From DASXTS01 sp036505275 (GTDB taxonomy: Bacteria; Actinomycetota; Actinomycetes; Mycobacteriales; Pseudonocardiaceae): a stretch of DNA of 7,803 nt. Positions 1 through 5,602 of this stretch are shown here, one piece after another. The stretch spans positions 1-7,803 of the forward strand of contig DASXTS010000347.1 of assembly GCA_036505275.1 (NCBI GenBank), read 5' to 3'. Below the pieces are notes generated by a model that had not been told where the DNA came from, did no database searches, and worked only from the letters and a program-made list of their open reading frames with translations. Both the position numbers and the translations under genes were made by a program. Every line of letters begins with the position of its first letter. Position 1 is the stretch's first letter.

Positions 1-28
1 GTATCGCCTGACAGTCTCGTGACTCGGC

Positions 29-967
29 TCACGTCCATGGTGGTGCGCTGCCCCTGAGTTCCATCAGGTGCCGGGCGTGCTGTTCGAGAGCCACGTCTTC
101 GGCGAGTCGGGGTTCCCACCTCGGTACGGGCGTGGGCCGAGCGGACTCGTCGAGTGCCACAAACACGATGAGGCAGTGGGTCGTCAGCTCCAGTTCTCTG
201 GTCTTCGGGTCGCCGGATCGGACGTGCACGGAGATGTGCAGGCTGGTGCGGCCGGTGTGCAGCAGGCGCGCCCGGGTCTCCACAATGGATCCGATCTGCA
301 GCGGACGGTAGAACCGGACACCGCCGGCGTACACCGCGATGCATTCAGTGCGACTCCATCCGACGGCGCACACGTACGCGGCCTCATCGATCCAGCGCAT
401 GACGGTGCCGCCGTGTACCTTGCCGCCCCAGTTGACGTCGGTCGGCGCGGCCAGGAAACGCAGCGTCGATTCGGGCGCGCCGCCGATGTCCGAATAGGTC
501 TGCAGCTTCATCGCTGCCTCAATGTCAGCGCGGACCTGGATCCGGCGGGTCGCGCCATCTTGCAAGCGCTTCTCATCGTCGGTGGTCGGCTGCCAACTGG
601 GCACCTGCACAGGGCGGCGGGACGCGTCGACGGCCACGAAGATCGTCAAGCATCGGGTCGCCTCCGTGAAGGCGCCATCCTTTGGGTCCGCCGAGGAGAC
701 CGTGACCAGGACGTGCATGCTGGACCGCCCGGTGTGGATCAGCTTGGCGGACACCTCGACCAGTTCGCCGATCGCCACCGGGCGGGTGAAGTGCACGTCG
801 CCTACATACGCGGTGACGCAGTAGTGTGCGCTCCACCCGACCGCGCACGCGTAACCGGCCTTGTCGATCCATTCCAGCAGCTTGCCGCCGTGCACCGTAC
901 CGCCGTATGTGATGTCGAAGGGTGCGGCCAGGAACCGCAACATGATCTCGTCCGCACGTACCGGCAT
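29..967 (-). CDS. Tandem-hotdog acyl-CoA thioesterase
   Basis: Predicted cytosolic hydrolase of acyl-CoA thioesters, 312 aa, made of two hotdog-fold repeats like the BACH/ACOT7-type enzymes. Repeat 1 has its signature at residues 10-46 (LRFLAAP, VHGG, WID, then AVGWS). Repeat 2 has it at 169-205; I count 25 identities in 37 aligned residues, so the gene arose by internal duplication. In ACOT7 the catalytic pair is an Asn just before the VHGG-type loop in one domain and an Asp on the central helix of the other. Here repeat 2 keeps the Asn (N179), repeat 1 has Thr (T20), and both keep Asp (D35, D194). One site (N179 with D35) therefore looks intact and the other degenerate. The start is the ATG at 965-967: it has AGGAG at 976-980, eight bases upstream, and matches the domain boundary. 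The frame stays open for a further ~720 bases upstream, but that part has no protein-like character. Physiological substrate unknown. Transcribed divergently from the SRPBCC gene. Confidence 0.9.
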   Translation of the reverse strand: MPVRADEIMLRFLAAPFDITYGGTVHGGKLLEWIDKAGYACAVGWSAHYCVTAYVGDVHFTRPVAIGELVEVSAKLIHTGRSSMHVLVTVSSADPKDGAFTEATRCLTIFVAVDASRRPVQVPSWQPTTDDEKRLQDGATRRIQVRADIEAAMKLQTYSDIGGAPESTLRFLAAPTDVNWGGKVHGGTVMRWIDEAAYVCAVGWSRTECIAVYAGGVRFYRPLQIGSIVETRARLLHTGRTSLHISVHVRSGDPKTRELELTTHCLIVFVALDESARPTPVPRWEPRLAEDVALEQHARHLMELRGSAPPWT

Positions 968-1175
968 GACTTTCGCTCCTGTCGCTCGAGGTGAGGGGCA
1001 GTCGGATGCGCCGTGGCGAGCTGCTGGCGCGACCTTGACACGGACACCGCCACGGCTATCGTGCGCCGGTCCATCGGCGCGTGCGGAAAGGTGGAGCGGG
1101 AACGGATCATCGAGTGCGGCAGGGACGTACACCAGATCACACGCCTCGAAGTGGCCGATGCGACGTGATCGTAAT

Positions 1176-1206
1176 GCCGACCTCGTAGGTGTTTGTTCAG
1201 GTCGGC
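1176..1206 (-). terminator. Candidate hairpin after the gene remnant
   Basis: GCCGACCT at 1176-1183 pairs perfectly with AGGTCGGC at 1199-1206, giving an 8-bp GC-rich stem with a 15-nt loop. A smaller alternative stem (ACCT/AGGT, 1180-1190) competes with it. It lies 24 bases past the stop of the short minus-strand frame ending at 1231, the position expected of a terminator. There is no run of U after it, which is common in actinobacterial terminators but makes the call weak. It could also be an operator or chance. Confidence 0.3.
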
Positions 1207-1335
1207 TATGCGGTGTTTCGCCGGCGCGGCTCAGCGCGGCGCGGTGGGTAGGACAGTGGCGGCGAGCGTGTTGGCGAGCCAGTCCTGGTACTCGCGTGGG
1301 GTCCATCCGCAGGTGCGTGCCGCTTTCTCGCGTCG

Positions 1336-1399
1336 TTGTGGTCCGTGGTATCGGCGTCGGGGGCTTGTGGTCCGTGATATTGGCGAGAATGATACTGGC
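1336..1399. repeat. Direct repeats upstream of the SRPBCC gene
   Basis: Two 21-nt copies, at 1336-1356 and 1365-1385, match at 19 of 21 positions. Both begin TTGTGGTCCGTG and continue as GTATCGGCG or ATATTGGCG. Copy starts are 29 nt apart. A third partial copy, GATACTGGC at 1391-1399, matches GATATTGGC of copy 2 at 8 of 9 positions. They end 29 nt before the SRPBCC start codon, so they could be binding sites for a regulator or the product of a local tandem duplication. The 29-nt period is not a multiple of three, which argues against a coding repeat. Confidence 0.65.
1365..1393 (+). promoter_or_regulatory. Candidate promoter of the SRPBCC gene
   Basis: TTGTGG at 1365-1370 can serve as a -35 element. 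AATGAT at 1388-1393 lies 17 nt beyond it as a -10 of the A-N-N-N-T type tolerated in actinobacteria; GATACT at 1391-1396 is an alternative -10 with a 20-nt spacer. Transcription would begin about 25-30 nt before the ATG. The -35 is the first six bases of repeat copy 2, so any protein bound to the repeats would affect this promoter. Assigned by eye only. Confidence 0.3.
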
Positions 1400-1427
1400 A
1401 TGAATATGGGCAGCGGGAAGGGGTGAC

Positions 1428-1910
1428 ATGGTGGCCGCTCGCACCATGAAGACGATCACGGCGTCGGCGGACGTCGCGCGTAGCGCCCAGGAGGTGTTCG
1501 CTCTGGTCTCCGACGCCGCGCGCTTGCCGCTGTGGCAGCCCTCCGTCGACCAGGCCGCGCTCGAGCCGCCCGGGCAGCCCTCGGTGGGCGCGCGGGGATA
1601 CGAGGTGCGCCGCGTGCAGGGCAAGCCGCGCACGTTCCACTGGGAGATCACCGAATACGAACCGAACACGGTGTTCAGCGTGCGAGGCACCGACGGGCCG
1701 GTCCGCGCGCACGCGCGGATCGCCTGCGCGGCGATCGACGGCGGCTCCGCAACGCAGGTGGACTACCGCCTCGGATTCGAGGGTCACGGAATCGGGAAAG
1801 TGTTCGCAGTGCTCGCCCGGCGAGGTGCGCGGAAGGAGGTGCCCGCCAGCCTCGCCCTGCTCAAGCAGCACCTCGAGCGAAGCGCTAACCCGAGCGACTC
1901 GTCGCGCTGA
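1428..1910 (+). CDS. SRPBCC-family (polyketide cyclase/START-like) protein
   Basis: A 160-aa protein of the SRPBCC superfamily (Bet v 1/START-like, 'polyketide cyclase/dehydrase'), which forms a deep hydrophobic pocket that binds lipids, polyketide intermediates or other apolar molecules. Visible hallmarks: an initial strand (KTITASADV, residues 8-16), the helix pair with VFALVSDAARLPLWQPSV at 23-40 (the family's 'pathway/position of W-P' region), a strand-rich middle (EYEPNTVFSV, 77-86) and a long C-terminal helix (about 136-152). The length is typical for the family and there is no signal peptide or membrane segment. GGAAGGGG at 1416-1423 precedes the ATG at 1428; the GTG at 1431 or the ATG at 1446 could also serve as the start. 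It lies 182 nt before the DHA2 exporter gene on the same strand. Ligand unknown; family members range from cyclases to simple binding proteins. Confidence 0.8.
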   Translation: MVAARTMKTITASADVARSAQEVFALVSDAARLPLWQPSVDQAALEPPGQPSVGARGYEVRRVQGKPRTFHWEITEYEPNTVFSVRGTDGPVRAHARIACAAIDGGSATQVDYRLGFEGHGIGKVFAVLARRGARKEVPASLALLKQHLERSANPSDSSR

Positions 1911-1921
1911 ACGTCGACGTT
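1910..1921. promoter_or_regulatory. 12-bp perfect palindrome after the SRPBCC stop
   Basis: AACGTCGACGTT is a perfect 12-bp palindrome beginning at the last base of the SRPBCC stop codon. It could be an operator half-site pair for the downstream exporter gene. Short palindromes occur by chance in GC-rich DNA, so the assignment is tentative. Confidence 0.2.
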
Positions 1922-1961
1922 TTCGCACGTCAATCGATCGCTCAGTCAGACCGGCGACGCC

Positions 1962-1986
1962 GTCGGCCTCGACCTCGAAGGCCGGC
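1962..1986 (+). terminator. Candidate hairpin between SRPBCC and exporter genes
   Basis: Bases 1962-1969 pair with 1979-1986 to give an 8-bp stem with one G-U pair and a 9-nt loop; the core is CGGCCT/AGGCCG. It lies 51 nt after the SRPBCC stop and about 106 nt before the exporter start. No U-tract follows. It may partly terminate transcription between the two genes, or be an RNA element in the exporter leader. Confidence 0.3.
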
Positions 1987-2092
1987 ACCGCAGTTGATAC
2001 CGTCACGACGAAGGTTGTCGGCAGCGCCGCACCTTTGCCAGTGCCTGGCCAACCGTTCACTCACCAGGCGTCGCGGGGTACGGAGGGTTTCC

Positions 2093-4129
2093 ATGGCGGT
2101 CCAGGCCACGGATGCGGCGGCGCCGCACGGCGAGCTGCGGCCGCCCGAGCTGTCTCAAGGCCAGGTCAACGTCGTGTTCGGCACGGTGCTGCTGAGCATG
2201 TTGCTGGCCGCGATGGACCAGACGATCGTCTCGACCGCGCTGCCCACGATCGTCGGCGATCTCGGCGGCGCTGGGCACCTGTCGTGGGTGGTTACTGCGT
2301 ACCTGCTCGCGGAGACTATCGCCGCGGTGCTGGCCGGCAAGTTTGGCGACATGTTCGGCCGAAAGCTCGTCTTCCAGCTCAGCGCGGCGATCTTCCTGAT
2401 CGGCTCGTTCTGCTGCGGCCTGGCCGGGAACATGGTCTGGCTGGTCGTCATGCGAGCCCTCCAGGGCATCGGCGGTGGCGGGCTCATGGTCACCTCGACC
2501 GCGTTGATCGCCGACGTCATCCCGCTGCGCGACCGCGGCCGGTACCAGGGCGCTCTCGGCGCGGTCTTCGGCGTGACCACGGTGGTCGGTCCGCTCGCCG
2601 GCGGACTGTTCACCGACCACCTGTCGTGGCGATGGGCCTTCTACGTCAACGTGCCGCTGGCCGTCGCGGTCATAGCGGTGGCCGCCCGCACGATTCCCAG
2701 CGCCGCGCAGCGCGCTCGACCGATCATCGACTACGCCGGCATCGTGCTGGTCGCGCTCGGCTCGGCAGGGCTGACCCTCGCGGCGAGTTGGGGCGGCACC
2801 GAATATCCGTGGGCCTCCCCGACGATCATCGGCCTGTTCGCCGGCTCGGCCGTGTTGCTGGCCGCCTTCGCCGTGGTCGAGTGGCGCGCCAAGGAGCCGA
2901 TGCTGCCGATCCGGCTGTTCTCGCAGCGCGTGTTCACCGTCGCCACCGTGCTCAGCTTCGTGGTCGGCTTCACCATGCTCGGCTCGCTGACGTTCATACC
3001 GACCTACCTGCAGTACGTGCGTGGCGCCTCGGCGACGGCGTCCGGAATGCAGATGCTGCCGATGGTGCTCGGCTTGATGGTCACCGCCATCGGCGCGGGC
3101 AACGCAGTGAGCCGCACCGGGCGCTACAAGGCCTTTCCGATCGCCGGGGGCCTGGTCATGGCCGCCGGCCTGTTCCTGCTGTCCCTGCTGGACGAGACCA
3201 CGTCCAACCTGCAGGTCTGGCTCTCCTTGCTGGTCCTGGGCGGTGGGATCGGGCTGTGCATGCAGGTCCTGGTGATCGTCGTGCAGAACACGGTGGACTA
3301 CCGCGACCTCGGCGTCGCCACGTCTGGGGTGACGTTCTTTCGCACCATCGGCAGCGCGTTCGGCGCGGCGGTCTTCGGCTCGATCTACACCAACCAGCTT
3401 GCGACCAACCTGCCCAAGGCCCTCGCAGCGTCCCCCGGCGTCGACCCGAGGGCCGTGCAGACGCCCGAGGCGCTGCACGCACTGCCGCCAGCTCAGGCGG
3501 CGCCCATCGTCGACGCGTATGCACAGACGATTCAGTCCCTGTTCCGCTACGCCATTCCAGTGGCCGTGCTGGCGTTCCTGCTTGCGCTGTTGCTCAAGCA
3601 GGTGCCGCTGCGCGACTTCGCTCGAGTCAGCGCGACGGACCTCGGCGAGGGTTTCGGCATGCCGGACGTTCAGGACTCCGACGCGGAGTTGGAGCGGGCG
3701 ATCTCGCGGATCGTCCGCCGCGACAGTGCTGCGGCCGCCCCCGACATCCTGGCGGCGTCCGGCACCGCCCTCGATCCCGCCGACGCATGGTGCATTGCCC
3801 AGGTCCATCTCCGAAACCGGTACAGCGGCGGCGCCCAGCTCGCCGGGATCGCCCGTGCCCACCGCATCCCGGCCGAGGTGCTGCAGCCGGCGTTCGAAGC
3901 GGCGATCAGGCGGGGCCACCTGCGGTCTGATGGCGATCACCTGGTGCTCACCGACCGCGGCGAGTCCAACTACGCGAAGCTCTCCTCCGCCTGGAAGTCC
4001 TGGCTGAGCGCCCGGCTGCCCGAGCAGGGCGGCTACCGGCCCGGCCGCGAGCAGCTCGATGCCGTCCTCGGTCGCCTCGCCGCTCGTATCATCGACGAGC
4101 CGCGGATCCCCGCACCCGCGTCGCCCTAG
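2093..4129 (+). CDS. DHA2-family MFS drug exporter with C-terminal winged-helix-like domain
   Basis: Inner-membrane proton-coupled exporter of the DHA2 (EmrB/QacA) family, 678 aa. Fourteen hydrophobic helices can be traced between residues 27 and 503. Family motifs: MDQTIVSTALP at 41-51 (TM1), motif A GKFGDMFGRK at 82-91, RALQGIGGGG at 121-130 (motif B), and the antiporter motif C region GVTTVVGPLAGG at 160-171. Residues ~440-480 form the outside loop before TM14. Usual DHA2 length is about 450-550 aa; here about 165 residues follow TM14. That tail has a charged linker (510-550) and then a helical segment ending in GHLRSDGDHLVLTDRG (608-623), which resembles recognition helix and wing of a MarR-like winged helix. 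The start ATG at 2093 has GGAGGG at 2082-2087. An upstream in-frame ATG at 1994 lacks a good ribosome binding site, and the extra 33 residues look non-coding. Substrate unknown. It follows the SRPBCC gene and may share its transcript. Confidence 0.9.
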   Translation: MAVQATDAAAPHGELRPPELSQGQVNVVFGTVLLSMLLAAMDQTIVSTALPTIVGDLGGAGHLSWVVTAYLLAETIAAVLAGKFGDMFGRKLVFQLSAAIFLIGSFCCGLAGNMVWLVVMRALQGIGGGGLMVTSTALIADVIPLRDRGRYQGALGAVFGVTTVVGPLAGGLFTDHLSWRWAFYVNVPLAVAVIAVAARTIPSAAQRARPIIDYAGIVLVALGSAGLTLAASWGGTEYPWASPTIIGLFAGSAVLLAAFAVVEWRAKEPMLPIRLFSQRVFTVATVLSFVVGFTMLGSLTFIPTYLQYVRGASATASGMQMLPMVLGLMVTAIGAGNAVSRTGRYKAFPIAGGLVMAAGLFLLSLLDETTSNLQVWLSLLVLGGGIGLCMQVLVIVVQNTVDYRDLGVATSGVTFFRTIGSAFGAAVFGSIYTNQLATNLPKALAASPGVDPRAVQTPEALHALPPAQAAPIVDAYAQTIQSLFRYAIPVAVLAFLLALLLKQVPLRDFARVSATDLGEGFGMPDVQDSDAELERAISRIVRRDSAAAAPDILAASGTALDPADAWCIAQVHLRNRYSGGAQLAGIARAHRIPAEVLQPAFEAAIRRGHLRSDGDHLVLTDRGESNYAKLSSAWKSWLSARLPEQGGYRPGREQLDAVLGRLAARIIDEPRIPAPASP

Positions 4130-4273
4130 CCCCACGTCGGTGCCGGCCTGCTGCCCGTGCGAGCGACTTCGCGGCGATCTGCCCGCTCGAGAACGGCGTG
4201 TGCATCGGCGACCCACCTGCCGGCATGCCTCGGAGCCAGGACCGGTGCACAGCTCAACTAATGGGCCGTCCGG

Positions 4274-4570
4274 TCAACGAGCAAACCTCGGCCCGTACAG
4301 GTAGTTATGGATCGGGGTAATGGTGACCGCCGGCGCGGGCACGCCAACCTCGGCCGAGATGGGACCGAGCGTGCTGTCGGCGAAGGCTTGGAACGCCTCC
4401 GGCGAGTCCCAGACGTCGACAATGCGCAATCCCTCCGGCGTCTGCGCGACCCAGTGGAAAAGGCCGTCCTGGTGGCCCTCGCCCTGGCGTTCGTAACCCA
4501 TCTTGTCGACAACCGTGTCGTACTGCTCGAGGGTCGCGCCTCGAAATGTCATCTCAACCGCAACAGTCAT
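4274..4570 (-). CDS. Small ABM-like dimeric alpha/beta-barrel protein
   Basis: A 98-aa protein that looks like the antibiotic biosynthesis monooxygenase (ABM)/ferredoxin-like dimeric barrel fold. It has a first strand (VAVEMTF, 3-9), a helix with LEQYDTVVDKMG (14-25), a central strand pair around LFHWVAQTPEGLRIVDVW (37-54), a helix at PEAFQAFADSTLGP (57-70) and a last strand with ITPIHNYLYG (84-93). Small actinobacterial proteins with this layout are common and mostly unassigned; some relatives are cofactor-free oxygenases or isomerases, others have no known activity. The ATG at 4568-4570 is preceded by GGAGGG six bases or so upstream. It follows the SnoaL-like gene by 83 nt on the same strand and is probably in one transcript with it. 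It converges on the exporter gene across 144 nt (4130-4273), in which I found no clear terminator. Specific function not assignable. Confidence 0.8.
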   Translation of the reverse strand: MTVAVEMTFRGATLEQYDTVVDKMGYERQGEGHQDGLFHWVAQTPEGLRIVDVWDSPEAFQAFADSTLGPISAEVGVPAPAVTITPIHNYLYGPRFAR

Positions 4571-4653
4571 GCCTGCCCTCCACTTTGTGTTGCCATCTTG
4601 TGTAGCCGTCGTATGCGGCGGGACTGCGGATGGCCAGTTTGCTCGGATGGGGT

Positions 4654-5082
4654 TCAGCTCGGCAGCAGCCCGAGTTGCATCATCAGTCCGGCCACGTCGG
4701 GGTGGGAATGGAATTCGACGATCTTGCCGTTGCGGGCGCGGGCGAAGTAGCAGCCGCGGCCGGTGACGGCCTTGCCGGTGGCCGGGATCTCCTGGCCGCC
4801 CATCGCCATTGGGCCGGTGTTGGTGCCGGTAAACACCAGCTCGGCGGCCACCGAGTCCTCGCCGATGACCCGGTTGGTGGTGTGAGTGCGCAGGTCGGGA
4901 AAGGCGGTGTACCAGGCCGCCATGTACTGGCGGATCTCCTCCGCGCTGCGCATCGGTGTCGCAACCGTGTCGTCCAGCCAGACGAACTCGTCGGCGAACA
5001 GCGCAACGAACCCGTCGACGTCGTGGCTGTCCCAGGCGGTCATGCCTGCGTCGTCCAGCTTCTCCAGTTCAGCGTTGGTCAT
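4654..5082 (-). CDS. SnoaL-like (NTF2-fold) ester cyclase-family protein
   Basis: A 142-aa cytosolic protein of the SnoaL-like/NTF2 superfamily, whose members include polyketide ester cyclases and many small-molecule-binding proteins. Typical elements: the N-terminal helix with AWDSHDVDGFVALFADEFVW (16-35), the helix and turn YTAFPDLRTH (58-67), GEDSVAAELVFTGTNTGPM at 74-92, IPATGKAVTGRG at 99-110 and the final strand plus helix with VEFHSHPDVAGLMMQLG (122-138). In SnoaL cyclases a His/Asp pair acts as acid-base; H125 or H127 and D129 are candidates, but the usual E-x-W before the Asp is replaced by EFHSHPD, so activity is not certain. The ATG is at 5080-5082. GGGGAGG lies 10 nt upstream, so the adjacent in-frame GTG (5083-5085), at about 7 nt, could be the real start. 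Its first 14 bases overlap a small upstream ORF. Probably co-transcribed with the ABM-like gene downstream. Confidence 0.85.
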   Translation of the reverse strand: MTNAELEKLDDAGMTAWDSHDVDGFVALFADEFVWLDDTVATPMRSAEEIRQYMAAWYTAFPDLRTHTTNRVIGEDSVAAELVFTGTNTGPMAMGGQEIPATGKAVTGRGCYFARARNGKIVEFHSHPDVAGLMMQLGLLPS

Positions 5083-5221
5083 CACTGTCCATCCTCCCCA
5101 TGGTGGTGGTGTCGGCCCGATTCGGCTGCCACGCCGCCCAGGTGCTGCCGACGGTGCCAAGGCGTGGCCGGGGACAAAATCCGTGCCGCGGAGCTGCCGC
5201 GTGGTGGCCGTGACCGAGCAT
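5069..5221 (-). CDS. Possible 50-aa upstream ORF overlapping the SnoaL-like gene
   Basis: An ATG at 5219-5221 is preceded by AGGAG at 5228-5232 with a 6-nt spacer, a better ribosome binding site than that of the gene it overlaps. The frame runs 50 codons and ends in TGA at 5069-5071, 14 bases inside the SnoaL-like gene, in another frame. The peptide begins MLGHGHHAAAPRHGF and ends MGRMDSDDQR; it is His/Arg-rich at the start and has no recognised domain, signal peptide or membrane segment. Third codon positions are G or C in 38 of 50 codons by my count, not far from what GC-rich background would give. If translated, ribosomes finishing here could re-initiate on the SnoaL-like start (translational coupling), or it could be a leader peptide. 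A chance open frame cannot be excluded. Confidence 0.35.
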   Translation of the reverse strand: MLGHGHHAAAPRHGFCPRPRLGTVGSTWAAWQPNRADTTTMGRMDSDDQR

Positions 5222-5248
5222 GTCGATCTCCTGTCGTCGGGCTGGGTC

Positions 5249-5277
5249 AGTTCACCGACGACCGGCCGGGCTGTCAA
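5249..5277 (-). promoter_or_regulatory. Candidate promoter for the SnoaL-like/ABM-like genes
   Basis: On the minus strand TTGACA (5272-5277) is a consensus -35. TGAACT (5249-5254), 17 nt further on, is a weak -10: it keeps the final T but not the second A. The spacer contains the 8-bp palindrome CCGGCCGG (5262-5269), a possible operator. Transcription would start near 5242, about 20 nt before the start of the small upstream ORF and 160 nt before the SnoaL-like start, so that ORF would lie in the leader. Confidence 0.3.
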
Positions 5278-5563
5278 CGGACGGCCGCAACGTACAACTT
5301 CTTGTGTGTATCGATGCCGCCAATGATCACCCCTCTGATCGACCCAGCCGGTGACGGGTTCACGCCGGCGGGCCGCTCCGGGCACGCTGGTCATGGCGTT
5401 TCTTCGGACTTTGCCGGTCCGCTCTGGTCGCGGGGTCGTCGCCGGACGCCTCGGAACCCATTTTGTGCCCGGCTGGCAGCGCGCAGGCCGCCCCGTCCGC
5501 GACCGGCCGCCTATAGGGCTTGCCGCCGTGCCTGGGATGCGATTCCTGGCCTGCCGAATGCGC

Positions 5564-5582
5564 GGCTGCCTGCGGAGCAGCC
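5564..5582 (-). terminator. Candidate hairpin terminator of the sigma gene
   Basis: GGCTGC at 5564-5569 pairs perfectly with GCAGCC at 5577-5582, giving a 6-bp GC-rich stem with a 7-nt loop, 20 nt past the sigma factor stop on the minus strand. A shorter alternative stem (CTGC/GCAG) is nested in it. No U-tract follows. The position fits a terminator separating the sigma gene from the SnoaL-like gene. Confidence 0.35.
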
Positions 5583-5602
5583 TTGGTAGTTGAACACCTC
5601 AA

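Larger units (their letters stand above)
1231..1401 (-). pseudogene. Short ORF, possible C-terminal remnant of a regulator
   Basis: A 56-codon minus-strand frame (ATG at 1399-1401, TGA at 1231-1233). The first ~20 residues lie within the repeated promoter-side DNA and look random. The last ~35, from REKAARTCGW to the end, look like real protein: mixed amphipathic residues, GWTPREYQDWLANTLA as a helical stretch, and third positions mostly G or C. The sequence resembles the last helix of TetR-family regulators (a W-L-A-x-T-L pattern close to the C-terminus), but this is a resemblance judged by eye. No ribosome binding site precedes the ATG and no DNA-binding domain is present. If it is a remnant, the rest of the gene was lost between it and the SRPBCC gene. 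The alternative is a chance open frame. Confidence 0.3.
968..1427. other. Divergent intergenic region, 460 nt
   Basis: This gap separates the start codons of the thioesterase (minus) and the SRPBCC gene (plus). The half near the SRPBCC gene holds a pair of direct repeats, a candidate promoter and a short minus-strand open frame that may be a gene remnant, each listed separately. A hairpin lies at 1176-1206. In the remaining stretch, about 981-1175, I see no convincing gene: the long open frames crossing it on both strands give low-complexity Arg/Ser/Pro/Ala translations typical of GC-rich non-coding or antisense sequence. No clear sigma-70 promoter for the thioesterase was found. Confidence 0.6.
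5083..5602. other. Intergenic region between SnoaL-like and sigma genes, 520 nt
   Basis: On the minus strand this follows the sigma gene and precedes the SnoaL-like gene. Going down the minus strand, it holds a hairpin just past the sigma stop, about 280 nt in which I recognise nothing, a candidate promoter, and the small upstream ORF, each listed separately. The stretch 5283-5335 is locally richer in A/T than the coding sequence. Long open frames cross the region on both strands, but their translations are low-complexity and end or begin without ribosome binding sites, so I treat them as non-coding. Confidence 0.6.

Noticed and set aside
1..28. Short AGTC/GACT inverted pair (13-24) after the thioesterase stop
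   Set aside because: A 4-bp stem is too weak to call a terminator, and the window ends there.
968..1690. In-frame N-terminal extension of the thioesterase to a 553-residue protein
   Set aside because: The extra ~240 residues are low-complexity Arg/Thr/Pro/Ala sequence, run antisense through the SRPBCC gene, and the internal ATG at 967 has a good ribosome binding site exactly at the domain start.
1994..2092. Earlier start for the exporter adding 33 residues
   Set aside because: The added residues are Arg/Ser-rich with no family match, and the ATG at 2093 has GGAGGG at suitable spacing and gives a normal DHA2 N-terminus.
2057..4216. 719-residue antisense open frame across the exporter
   Set aside because: It is rich in Arg, His, Gln, Asp and Gly, as expected from the antisense strand of a GC-rich gene; the sense frame has clear transporter motifs.
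4130..4273. Search for a bidirectional terminator between the convergent genes
   Set aside because: Only short stems of four to six pairs, or widely spaced arms such as GGGCCG (4263) and CGGCCC (4289), were found; none is convincing.
5083..5394. Upstream extension of the SnoaL-like protein to 246 residues
   Set aside because: The extension is not protein-like, and SnoaL-family proteins normally begin as the ATG/GTG at 5080-5085 would give.
4630..5589. 319-residue plus-strand open frame opposite the SnoaL-like gene
   Set aside because: No recognisable domain and no ribosome binding site; its first part is antisense to a clear NTF2-fold gene.
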